13,266 nucleotides of DNA from the NCBI GenBank assembly GCA_019423725.1, contig JAHZAW010000043.1:1-13266 (forward strand), read 5' to 3'. This DNA comes from Clostridiales bacterium (GTDB lineage: Bacteria > Bacillota > Clostridia > Lachnospirales > Anaerotignaceae). The translations under genes and the position numbers were made by a program. Positions 1 to 6,746 of the stretch are shown here, piece after piece; positions within the stretch are counted from its first letter, which is position 1; each line of letters begins with the position of its first letter. Below the pieces are notes generated by a model. The model saw only the letters and a program-made list of their open reading frames with translations. It ran no database searches and was not told the DNA's origin.

Positions 1-1489
1 CAAGGATAAGGATTGTAGGTTTCTTAAGAAGGGCCCTGGCGATACAAAGCCTCTGTTTCTGTCCACCTGATACGTTAGTACCGCCCTGTTCGATATAGGT
101 GTCATATTTATCCGGGAATCCCTCTATGAACTCATCGGCACAGGCAAGTCTGCAGGCTCTCATGAGCTCTTCATCGGTGGCGTTTTCGTCACCCCATCTG
201 AGGTTTTCTTTGATAGTTCCTGAGAAAAGCACGTTTTTCTGTAAAACCACAGCAACGGCATTTCTGAGGGTCTCTATATCATAATTCCTTACATCCACTC
301 CGCCTACTTCTATGGAGCCGGATGTTACATCATAAAGTCTTGGTATAAGCTGTACGAATGTACTCTTTGAAGATCCGGTACCGCCGATTATACCGATGGT
401 CTCACCTGATTTGAACTCAAGGTTGACATCCTTAAGACTAAGTTTTTCCTCATTGTCAGTGTAGCTGAAGTCCACATTTTTGAATGTTACTGAACCATCT
501 TTAACTGTATATACGGGATTTTCGTTATCTTTGATATCAGGGACCTCATTAAGTATTTCGCAGGCACGTTCGCATCCAGTCTTAGCCATTGTAACCATTA
601 CGAATACCATTGAAAGTATCATAAGGCTCATAAGTATCTGCATTGTATATGTCATTATGCTGACAAGGTTTCCTGTGAGCATGAAGCCGTCAACGATATA
701 TTTTGAGCCAAGCCACAGTGAAAGAAGTATGCAGGAGTATACACAAAGCTGCATAAGGGGCATGTTGAAGGCAAGGAGTTTTTCAACCTTTGTGAAGTCC
801 ATATATATCTCTTTTGAAGAATTCTCGAATTTTTCTATTTCATGGTCTTCACGGACGAAGGATTTTACAACTCTTATGCCTCTAAGGTTTTCCTGAACGA
901 TTGCATTGAGTTTATCGTACTTTTTGAATACACGCTTAAATATAGGATGAGCGTGGCTCATAATAAGATAGAGGCCTATTCCAAGAATAGGGATTACACA
1001 CAGATATATTATAGCTATTTTTTTATTTATGCTTAAAACTGCAAAGAACGCACATATAAGCATAATAGGGCTTCGTACAGCTACACGAATGAGCATCATA
1101 AATGCCAGCTGAATGTTTGTTATATCGGTGGTAAGCCTTGTTACGATTGATGCCGTTGAGAATTTATCTATGTTTTTAAAAGAGTATTCCTGTACTTTAT
1201 AGTACATATCGTGCCTGAGATTTGCTGAAAATCCGGCTGCTGCTGAAGCTGCATATTTACCGCTCATTGCTCCGCAGAAAAGGGATATCATACATAAAAT
1301 GATAAGTATAATGCCTGTTTTGATTACATAATTCATATCTCCGACGTTAATGCCGTAGTCTATGAGGTTCGCCATAAGAAGCGGAATAAGAACTTCAAGA
1401 GCAACTTCTCCGATAACAAAAAGCGGCGTGAGTATGGTATCTTTTTTATACTGTCTGATACAGCCTGATAACTGTTTGATCATACCCAT
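1..1489 (-). CDS. ABC transporter, fused permease/ATPase (multidrug exporter type), C-terminus cut by window edge
   Basis: Half-exporter with a six-helix membrane domain (about residues 15-310) fused to a nucleotide-binding domain. Visible NBD motifs are a Walker A-like GGTGSSKST (residues 369-377, Lys375), a Q-loop VLQKN, the signature VSGGQKQR (Ser474-Gly476), and the start of Walker B (PTILIL). The window ends one base into the expected Asp codon, so the catalytic Glu, H-loop and the last part of the domain are missing. The ATG at 1489 follows AGGAGG with good spacing. The gene starts 14 bp after the marR stop, so the two are almost certainly one operon. Such exporters work as dimers, and MarR-linked clostridial ones are often encoded as two adjacent half-transporters; a partner may lie beyond the left edge. 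The Gly before the Walker A Lys is replaced by Ser. The substrate cannot be read from the sequence. Confidence 0.93.
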   Translation of the reverse strand, partial: MGMIKQLSGCIRQYKKDTILTPLFVIGEVALEVLIPLLMANLIDYGINVGDMNYVIKTGIILIILCMISLFCGAMSGKYAASAAAGFSANLRHDMYYKVQEYSFKNIDKFSTASIVTRLTTDITNIQLAFMMLIRVAVRSPIMLICAFFAVLSINKKIAIIYLCVIPILGIGLYLIMSHAHPIFKRVFKKYDKLNAIVQENLRGIRVVKSFVREDHEIEKFENSSKEIYMDFTKVEKLLAFNMPLMQLCVYSCILLSLWLGSKYIVDGFMLTGNLVSIMTYTMQILMSLMILSMVFVMVTMAKTGCERACEILNEVPDIKDNENPVYTVKDGSVTFKNVDFSYTDNEEKLSLKDVNLEFKSGETIGIIGGTGSSKSTFVQLIPRLYDVTSGSIEVGGVDVRNYDIETLRNAVAVVLQKNVLFSGTIKENLRWGDENATDEELMRACRLACADEFIEGFPDKYDTYIEQGGTNVSGGQKQRLCIARALLKKPTILIL

Positions 1490-1503
1490 TTTGCTTTACC
1501 TCC

Positions 1504-1974
1504 TTAATTATTATTTGTTTTGTCATTGATCGGGTTTGTCATAAGGTTATTTTTCATTTTATCGAGAACCTTAAAAAATAAGTCCAGTTCATCAGGAGTT
1601 ATATCGCTGATGATTTGTTTTTCAACTTCCGAGATCATATCAAATGTAACAGCTTTGATCTCATCTGCCTTAGGGGTAAGGACAAGTTTTTTCAGACGGG
1701 CATCACTTTTTACTGATTCCCTGATCAAATAACCGTTTTTTTCAAGGACCTTTAAGATCGAGGTCGCTGTTGATGGACGAACATTTAGTTTATCCTCAAT
1801 ATCACGCTGAAAAACATCTCTGCCGTTGTCCTGTTCGCTTTCTATGTAGCATAAAATGTGCATATGCTGCCCGGTAAGGTCGATATGGCGTTCATTAGAT
1901 ACCATAGATATATACCGTCTTATAAGATTTGAAACACATTTTATTTCTGGGATCACGGCCTTTTTTGTGAACAT
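1504..1974 (-). CDS. MarR-family transcriptional regulator
   Basis: A 156-residue protein, normal length for the family. The winged helix-turn-helix covers about residues 34-105: recognition-helix region VRPSTATSILKVLEKNGYL (65-83), then a wing with the typical Asp-x-Arg pair (D91, R93) and KLVLT. The N- and C-terminal helices that form the dimer interface flank it. The ATG at 1974 sits behind a GGAAGGAGG-type ribosome binding site. It is the first gene of an operon with the ABC exporter, the common arrangement in which a MarR repressor senses a toxic compound and releases the pump. A palindrome over its own promoter supports autorepression. The inducer is unknown. Confidence 0.92.
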   Translation of the reverse strand: MFTKKAVIPEIKCVSNLIRRYISMVSNERHIDLTGQHMHILCYIESEQDNGRDVFQRDIEDKLNVRPSTATSILKVLEKNGYLIRESVKSDARLKKLVLTPKADEIKAVTFDMISEVEKQIISDITPDELDLFFKVLDKMKNNLMTNPINDKTNNN

Positions 1975-2016
1975 TTTTTTCCTCCTTCCTGATTTTGTAT
2001 AGATTGTTGTACATCT

Positions 2017-2038
2017 AACTATTAGGTAACTAACAGTT
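2017..2038. promoter_or_regulatory. Putative MarR operator (22-bp palindrome)
   Basis: Arms AACTATTAG and CTAACAGTT are separated by GTAA. The 9-bp arms are inverted repeats with one mismatch. The element starts 5 bp past the -10 box and covers the expected transcription start. Size, symmetry and position are those of a MarR autorepression site. Binding itself is inferred. Confidence 0.65.
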
Positions 2039-2042
2039 ATAT

Positions 2043-2070
2043 ATTATATGGTTTTTGACAAAATAGTCAA
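2043..2070 (-). promoter_or_regulatory. Promoter of the marR-ABC exporter operon
   Basis: Reading the minus strand, -35 TTGACT (2065-2070) and a perfect -10 TATAAT (2043-2048) are separated by 16 bp. Transcription would start near 2036, inside the adjacent palindrome. Confidence 0.75.
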
Positions 2071-2128
2071 TAAAAACAACCAAGAGTTTTATTAAAAAAT
2101 CATAAGAAAATTTTAATTCTTTTAATAG

Positions 2129-2174
2129 AAAAACAGACCCCTAAAGGAGCTGTTCAATCACTCCTAAAGAGGTC
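2129..2174 (-). terminator. Rho-independent terminator of the DUF1292 gene
   Basis: In the minus-strand transcript, GACCTCTTTAGGAG pairs with CTCCTTTAGGGGTC, 14 positions with two T-T mismatches and one G-T pair. An 11-nt loop separates the arms and TGTTTTT follows. It lies 26 bp past the stop of the DUF1292 gene and upstream of the marR promoter, so it insulates the two units. Confidence 0.75.
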
Positions 2175-2199
2175 CGTAATATTTGGTAAAAATTAAAAA

Positions 2200-2523
2200 T
2201 TATTCTTCTTCATCGTCATTGAATAATGAATCAAAGGCTGAAGAAACCTTATCGAATTCATCATCGTCTTCGATCGTAAGGAGCTCAAACTCGTCTTCTC
2301 CGTCAAGCTCATTGTACTGATAGATAAGAACTGTCTCATCATCCTCAGGAAGAAGGGCGATGTACTCTTTTCCTTCGATACCTTCTACATCGAATATTCC
2401 AAGGATAGCGCACTGGAGCTCTGTGTCATCCTCAAGGGTGAGAGTCATGGTTTCAAGTTCCTGTTCTTCCATATCGTGATCGTGGTCATGACCGCATCCG
2501 CAGCCGCAGTTATTTTCGCTCAT
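2200..2523 (-). CDS. DUF1292 (UPF0473-like) small acidic protein with Cys/His-rich N-terminus
   Basis: A 107-residue, very acidic cytosolic protein. The core, from ETMTLTLEDDTELQCAILGI through YIALLPEDDETVLIYQY, matches the DUF1292 family of Firmicutes, which has no established function. The N-terminus alternates Cys and His at every second residue (C6, C8, C10, H12, H14, H16), a possible metal-binding tail. The C-terminus ends in an Asp/Glu run. The ATG at 2523 follows AAAGGAG. The helicase gene ends 79 bp upstream with no clear terminator between, so partial co-transcription is possible, although a weak promoter is also visible. In many Firmicutes DUF1292 genes lie near yrvE/ruvX-type housekeeping genes; that context is absent here. 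Confidence 0.88.
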   Translation of the reverse strand: MSENNCGCGCGHDHDHDMEEQELETMTLTLEDDTELQCAILGIFDVEGIEGKEYIALLPEDDETVLIYQYNELDGEDEFELLTIEDDDEFDKVSSAFDSLFNDDEEE

Positions 2524-2568
2524 TATATTCTCCTTTGTAATAGATAAATAATAGGTTTACGCAAATAT

Positions 2569-2595
2569 AGTATACTAAAATAATGATTTGCACAA
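2569..2595 (-). promoter_or_regulatory. Possible weak promoter of the DUF1292 gene
   Basis: On the minus strand, -10 TATACT (2569-2574) is preceded by TTGTGC (2590-2595) with only 15 bp between. The -10 is good, the -35 and spacing are poor. Confidence 0.35.
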
Positions 2596-2602
2596 TAGTA
2601 AT

Positions 2603-3904
2603 TTATTTATTTTTTGAATTCTTTTTCACATGGGCTTTTTTAAAGCCATTCTGTTCAAAACCTTCCTTTTTATTAATTTTATTAAATGTTCGATCAAAGG
2701 TTTTATTAAGAGGCTTCTTTTCAGGCGTTTTTCTTTTGATGGAGATGGGCTTTTTGGGTACTTCATTTTCAGGCACCATCTTTCCCTCACGCATCTGGAC
2801 AAATGATATTTTTATGCCCAGTTCTCTGGCGCATTTATTTACATATCTTCTTTCACCCATGGTCGATATGCTTATGACCTTTCCAGATTTTCCTCCTCGT
2901 CCTGTCCTTCCAGCCCTGTGGAGGTAGCTGGTGGAGTTTTCTGGTATATCCAGATTGATTATATGGGTGACTCCCGGTATGTCCAGACCCCTGGATACAA
3001 GGTCAGAGGCTACAAGTATCTCAGCCTTTCCGGATATCATATCATTGATGGCCTTTCTTCTTTCGTCCCTTCTTATGCCTCCGTAAAGTCCCACGGCCTT
3101 AAGGGAATGGTAGCAGAGTTTTTCCACGGTCACCTCTATATTTTCCGGATTGTTTATGAATACTATGGTCTTTTTTGCCTTTTCTCCGTGGACTATCTTC
3201 CTTATTATATTGATCTTGTCCCTCAGGTCAGATGTTATGCAGTAGTGGGATATGGAAGGGGGCATCTTTTCCTCAGCCATACAGAATACCGGAGGAGTGG
3301 TGCACATATCAGAGGCAGCCTTAACGGCATCCTCATCCATGGAGGCGGATAAAAATATCATCTGCCTGCTGTCCTTAAGGGTAGTCTTTACAATGGCCTT
3401 GACCATGTCCACGTTCATCCTGTCAAGCATCCTGTCAGCCTCATCCACAACGATGGTCTTGACCGTATGGGCAGGTATTTTTTTCTTGCCTATAAAGTCG
3501 TATATCCTTCCAGCTGAACCGATTATTATATGGGGCTTTTCCTTGAGCTTGTCCAGCTGGCGCTGAATGCCGGCGTTGCCTATTATAAGGGCTGACCTTA
3601 CTTCAAGACCGGAATTTTCCGCCAGGAGCTCTGCCTGTCTGTGTACCTGGACTGCCAGTTCATGGGTGGGAGTCAGGATTATGCACTGTGCTGAGCGTAT
3701 GGAAGTATCGATCTTCATAAAGACCGGCAGAAGATACGCCAGCGTCTTTCCTGAACCTGTCTCAGCCCTTGCTATGACATTATTTCCTGAAAGTATGTCG
3801 GGTATGGTGTTTTCCTGGACCTCGGTGGGGTCTTTTATTTCCTGCTTTTTAAGGGCAGTTATCAGTTCATCGGATACGCCGATGTCTTTAAATGTTTTTT
3901 TCAT
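2603..3904 (-). CDS. DEAD-box ATP-dependent RNA helicase
   Basis: A 433-residue cytosolic helicase that would unwind RNA duplexes, for example in ribosome assembly or mRNA turnover. Motifs in order: Q motif with F5 and Q30 (PTEVQ), motif I AETGSGKT (47-54), motif Ia PTHELA (79-84), motif Ib GSAGR (129-133), motif II DEAD (154-157), motif III SAS (186-188), motif V ASDLVSRGLDIPGV (299-312) and motif VI HRAGRTGR (329-336). A Lys/Arg/Asn-rich tail of about 50 residues follows the second RecA domain and probably binds RNA non-specifically. Motif Ib has SAGR where TPGR is usual, and motif III has SAS for SAT. The ATG at 3904 follows GGAAGG. Single-gene transcription from its own promoter is likely. 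The exact paralogue (CshA, CshB, DbpA type) cannot be assigned; there is no recognisable DbpA RNA-binding domain. Confidence 0.93.
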   Translation of the reverse strand: MKKTFKDIGVSDELITALKKQEIKDPTEVQENTIPDILSGNNVIARAETGSGKTLAYLLPVFMKIDTSIRSAQCIILTPTHELAVQVHRQAELLAENSGLEVRSALIIGNAGIQRQLDKLKEKPHIIIGSAGRIYDFIGKKKIPAHTVKTIVVDEADRMLDRMNVDMVKAIVKTTLKDSRQMIFLSASMDEDAVKAASDMCTTPPVFCMAEEKMPPSISHYCITSDLRDKINIIRKIVHGEKAKKTIVFINNPENIEVTVEKLCYHSLKAVGLYGGIRRDERRKAINDMISGKAEILVASDLVSRGLDIPGVTHIINLDIPENSTSYLHRAGRTGRGGKSGKVISISTMGERRYVNKCARELGIKISFVQMREGKMVPENEVPKKPISIKRKTPEKKPLNKTFDRTFNKINKKEGFEQNGFKKAHVKKNSKNK

Positions 3905-3939
3905 ATATGATTCCTTCCGTTTTATTTTTAGCTGTTATA

Positions 3940-3968
3940 AGTATAGATTAAATTTTTCCGCTTTGCAA
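3940..3968 (-). promoter_or_regulatory. Promoter of the DEAD-box helicase gene
   Basis: On the minus strand, TTGCAA (3963-3968) and TATACT (3940-3945) are separated by 17 bp, about 36 bp upstream of the start codon. Confidence 0.6.
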
Positions 3969-4044
3969 CAAACAGTCAATTTATACAAAAAATAAAGTGC
4001 GTTTTGTGCAAAATAAAGAAATCGATTTTGTTTTAAAAAATATA

Positions 4045-4074
4045 TTGACTGAACGCGGTTCTATATAGTAGAAT
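4045..4074 (+). promoter_or_regulatory. Promoter of the dehydratase-aldolase operon
   Basis: TTGACT (4045-4050) and TAGAAT (4069-4074) are separated by 18 bp. The -35 context ATTGACTG is identical to that of the iclR promoter at 10858-10863. A putative IclR site overlaps the spacer and -10, and another lies in the leader. Confidence 0.6.
4059..4073. promoter_or_regulatory. Putative IclR operator, site A
   Basis: TTCTATATAGTAGAA, with perfect 5-bp outer arms TTCTA/TAGAA. It overlaps the -10 box of the operon promoter. It is related to sites B and C but less symmetrical inside. Its centre is 33 bp from that of site B, about three helical turns, so both would face the same side of the DNA. Confidence 0.5.
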
Positions 4075-4091
4075 AGCAATAAAGAACTTGA

Positions 4092-4106
4092 TCCTATATT
4101 ATAGAA
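4092..4106. promoter_or_regulatory. Putative IclR operator, site B
   Basis: TCCTATATTATAGAA, a 15-bp palindrome with 7-bp arms and one mismatch, between the promoter and the ribosome binding site. Its core CTATATTATA is also found, unchanged, in the leader of the iclR gene (site C). A regulator bound here would block transcription. Confidence 0.6.
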
Positions 4107-4127
4107 TAAAAAAGGAGAGAAGATGCA

Positions 4128-5810
4128 ATGTCAGAATTAAGAAGCCACATTATTATGGGCGGAGACGACGCTCCGTTTTATCGTTCACTTTTCAAATCCA
4201 TGGGTTATACAGACTGTGAACTTGATGATAAACCCATAGTAGGTATCGCAAATACTTGGAATACTTTAGTACCCGGACACTTTAACCTCAACCAGGTAGC
4301 TGAGTTCGTAAAGAAGGGTATTTACAGCGCAGGCGGAACAGCAGTTGAATTTGGTGTTATCGGTGCCTGTGACGGTGTAGCTCAGGGTCATATCGGTATG
4401 AACTACATCCTTCCTTCAAGAGAGATCATCTGCAACTCCATCGAGATCATGGCTCAGGCTCATAGACTTGACGCCGTAGTTCTTCTTGCTTCATGTGACA
4501 AGATCGTTCCCGGTGTGCTTATGGCTGCAGCAAGACTTGATATACCTGCAATCGTTGTTATGGGCGGCCCCATGCTCGGCGGTATCGAGTTTGACGGAAG
4601 AAAAGCTGACTTTACATCAACAGACGAAGCTAAAGGAATGTACAGCGTAGGAAAGATCACAAAAGAAGAGTACTGCGCCCTTGAAAATACAGCTTGTCCC
4701 GGATGCGGTTCATGCGCATTCCTCGGAACAGCAAACACAATGGGATGCCTTTCAGAGGCCCTTGGTATGAGCCTTCCCGGAAGCGCTCTTATCCCCGCTG
4801 TTTACGGCGAGAGACTTAGAAGCTCATTTATGGCTGGACGTGCCATCGTTGATATGGTAAACAAAGGAATCACAGCAAGAAAGATCATTACTAAGGAAAG
4901 CATCCGCAACGCCATCAAAGTTACAATGGCTATCTGCGGTTCAACAAACGCTGTTCTTCACTTAAGCGCCATCGCAAATGAAGCTGAACTTGGTATGGAT
5001 GTTGTTCGTGAGTTTGCAGCTCTCAATAAGACAACTCCTCAGATCGCTAAGGTAAATCCCGCTGCTAAATGGGATATGGAAGACTTCTACAAAGCAGGAG
5101 GAATCCCTAGAGTAATGCAGAGACTTGGTGACATCCTTGACACAAGCCTTATCACATGTACAGGAAAGACTGTTAAGGAAAACCTTGAAGAATATAAATT
5201 CGCTTATCCCGAAAATCCTGAGATCATCAAGACAGTTGAAGAACCCTTCAGCCATACAGGCGGTGTAGCAGTTCTTGAAGGAAACCTTGCTCCCCATACA
5301 GCTATCAGCAAACCCGGAGCTATCGATCCTTCACTTCATCACTTCGTAGGAAAGGCAAGATGCTTCGACAGCGAGGAAGCAGCAGAAGAAGCTATCCTTG
5401 GCGGAGTTATCCAGCCCGGCGAAGTTGTTGTTATCCGTTATGAAGGACCTAAGGGCGGCCCTGGTATGAGAGAGATGTTCAAAGCCATGAAGTTCATGTA
5501 TGGTGCTGGACTTTCAAAGACATGCGCTCTTATCACAGATGGACGTTTCTCAGGAACAAACAACGGATGTTTCGTAGGACATATCTCACCTGAGGCAGCA
5601 GAGGGCGGCCCTCTTGCCATCGTTAAGGACGGAGACGAGATCCTCATCGACGTTAACGAAGGAAAGCTTGAACTTCATGTTTCAGATGAAGAGATCAAAG
5701 AAAGATTCAAGACATGGAAACGTCCTGAAAAACCTATCCCCAACGGATATTTAAGACTTTATTCAAAAGTAGCTTCATCAGCTGATAAGGGAGCTATCAT
5801 TGAGAATTGA
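4128..5810 (+). CDS. IlvD/Edd-family Fe-S dehydratase, probably for a sugar acid
   Basis: A 560-residue dehydratase that removes water from a 2,3-dihydroxy acid to give a 2-keto acid. Family landmarks: VPGH (48-51), CDGVAQGHIGM (81-91), ASCDKIVPG (121-129; the Lys of this motif is the Mg-binding carbamylated one in known structures), ACPGCGSC (189-196), GSTN (271-274), EGPKGGPGM (439-447), and DGRFSG (471-476) with the active-site Ser475. Cys123 and Cys193/196 are candidate cluster ligands. The VPGH form, rather than the Pro-Cys-Asn of [2Fe-2S] sugar-acid dehydratases, resembles E. coli IlvD, so cluster type is open. No ilvB, ilvC, ilvE or leu gene is nearby. The partner is an aldolase gene 44 bp downstream, and IclR-like operator sites precede the gene, which suggests an aldonic-acid substrate. 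The ATG at 4128 follows AAGGAGAG. Codon use is strongly biased to ATC and other C-ending codons, suggesting high expression. Family is certain, substrate is not. Confidence 0.9.
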   Translation: MSELRSHIIMGGDDAPFYRSLFKSMGYTDCELDDKPIVGIANTWNTLVPGHFNLNQVAEFVKKGIYSAGGTAVEFGVIGACDGVAQGHIGMNYILPSREIICNSIEIMAQAHRLDAVVLLASCDKIVPGVLMAAARLDIPAIVVMGGPMLGGIEFDGRKADFTSTDEAKGMYSVGKITKEEYCALENTACPGCGSCAFLGTANTMGCLSEALGMSLPGSALIPAVYGERLRSSFMAGRAIVDMVNKGITARKIITKESIRNAIKVTMAICGSTNAVLHLSAIANEAELGMDVVREFAALNKTTPQIAKVNPAAKWDMEDFYKAGGIPRVMQRLGDILDTSLITCTGKTVKENLEEYKFAYPENPEIIKTVEEPFSHTGGVAVLEGNLAPHTAISKPGAIDPSLHHFVGKARCFDSEEAAEEAILGGVIQPGEVVVIRYEGPKGGPGMREMFKAMKFMYGAGLSKTCALITDGRFSGTNNGCFVGHISPEAAEGGPLAIVKDGDEILIDVNEGKLELHVSDEEIKERFKTWKRPEKPIPNGYLRLYSKVASSADKGAIIEN

Positions 5811-5854
5811 TAATAAATTGCGGGATCATTTTCCGATAAAAAGGAGTGGAAAGT

Positions 5855-6625
5855 ATGAATGAGTTTCTGAAAAAGATCAAAGACGGAGAAAAACCCGTCG
5901 GCACATTTTTGGAAATAGGCTCGATTACAGCGGCTGAATGTCTCGGAAGAAGCGGCTTTGACTATATGATAATAGATAATGAACATGGTACTTTTGAAGG
6001 TGAAAGCACTGTAGACGCCATCAGAGGAGCAAATCTCAGCGGCATTATACCTTTTGTCAGAGTAAGGGAAATTTCCCGTGCGTCCATAATGAAACCTCTT
6101 GATGTAGGTGCCAGGGGACTTATAATCCCCTTTGTAGAAAAGGTGGAAGATGTTAAAAACATAATCAAATGGGCAAAATACAGCCCTCTTGGAACAAGAG
6201 GATTCTGCCCTTCAAGAAAAGACGGCTGGGGCTGTGACTTCCCTTCAGAACTCCCCATGTATGAAGCCATGGACTACTGGAATAAGGAGACCCTCGTTAT
6301 TCCCCAGTGTGAAACAGCCGGATGTCTTTCACATATCGAGGAGATAGCGTCAATGGACGGTGTAGACGGTATTTTTATCGGTCCCTTTGACCTCTCCATC
6401 GGACTTGGAATAGGCGGACAGTTCGATAACCCCGATTTTAAGGCTGCCCTTGCAAGGATCAAGAAAGCATGCCACGACGCTGGTAAATTCGTTATCGTAT
6501 TTACCATGGATCCTTCGGCTGCACCTGCTTATTTTGAGGATGGCTATGATTCCGTAACAGCTGGAATAGACGCCACATATTATATCGACGCCTGCAAAGA
6601 GGCTGTCAGAAAAGCAAAAGCTTGA
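5855..6625 (+). CDS. HpcH/HpaI-family class II aldolase (2-keto-3-deoxy acid aldolase type)
   Basis: A 256-residue metal-dependent aldolase, usual length for the family, which cleaves 2-keto-3-deoxy acids to pyruvate (or a related keto acid) plus an aldehyde. Active-site residues line up with those of E. coli HpaI: His44 in DNEHG, Arg69 in PFVRV, metal ligands Glu153 (PQCETAG) and Asp179 (GPFDLS). The frame is open from a GTG at 5846, but that codon lies in the AAGGAG ribosome binding site; ATG 5855 has the correct 8-bp spacing. It follows the dehydratase in one operon, making a plausible two-step route: dehydration, then retro-aldol cleavage. Relatives include YfaU (2-keto-3-deoxyrhamnonate) and GarL (keto-deoxyglucarate); which substrate applies here cannot be told from sequence. 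Confidence 0.9.
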   Translation: MNEFLKKIKDGEKPVGTFLEIGSITAAECLGRSGFDYMIIDNEHGTFEGESTVDAIRGANLSGIIPFVRVREISRASIMKPLDVGARGLIIPFVEKVEDVKNIIKWAKYSPLGTRGFCPSRKDGWGCDFPSELPMYEAMDYWNKETLVIPQCETAGCLSHIEEIASMDGVDGIFIGPFDLSIGLGIGGQFDNPDFKAALARIKKACHDAGKFVIVFTMDPSAAPAYFEDGYDSVTAGIDATYYIDACKEAVRKAKA

Positions 6626-6685
6626 TAAAAACGAATAAGACCTCTTAAAAATTATCTTTTGACTTAAAACCCGCGGCACTGCCGC

Positions 6686-6718
6686 AAAAAAAGAAGCCTG
6701 ATCTCAGGCTTCTTTTTT
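6686..6718. terminator. Bidirectional rho-independent terminator
   Basis: GAAGCCTG (6693-6700) pairs with CAGGCTTC (6705-6712) around a 4-nt loop. Runs of A before and T after extend the stem and give a U-tract in both directions. It ends the dehydratase-aldolase operon (plus) and the beta-helix gene at 6747 (minus). Confidence 0.9.
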
Positions 6719-6746
6719 CGTTTATATGTATTTTATGCTGCGCCTA

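Noticed and set aside
480..1036. Plus-strand frames within the ABC exporter region
   Set aside because: Antisense to a continuous minus-strand exporter frame with Walker A and signature motifs.
2918..3995. Long plus-strand open frames opposite the helicase gene
   Set aside because: They are antisense to a gene with all DEAD-box motifs, lack good ribosome binding sites and show no recognisable domain.
6669..6685. GCGGC-ACT-GCCGC hairpin as a second terminator
   Set aside because: Only five base pairs and followed by A rather than T on the plus strand; the adjacent 6686-6718 element explains termination.
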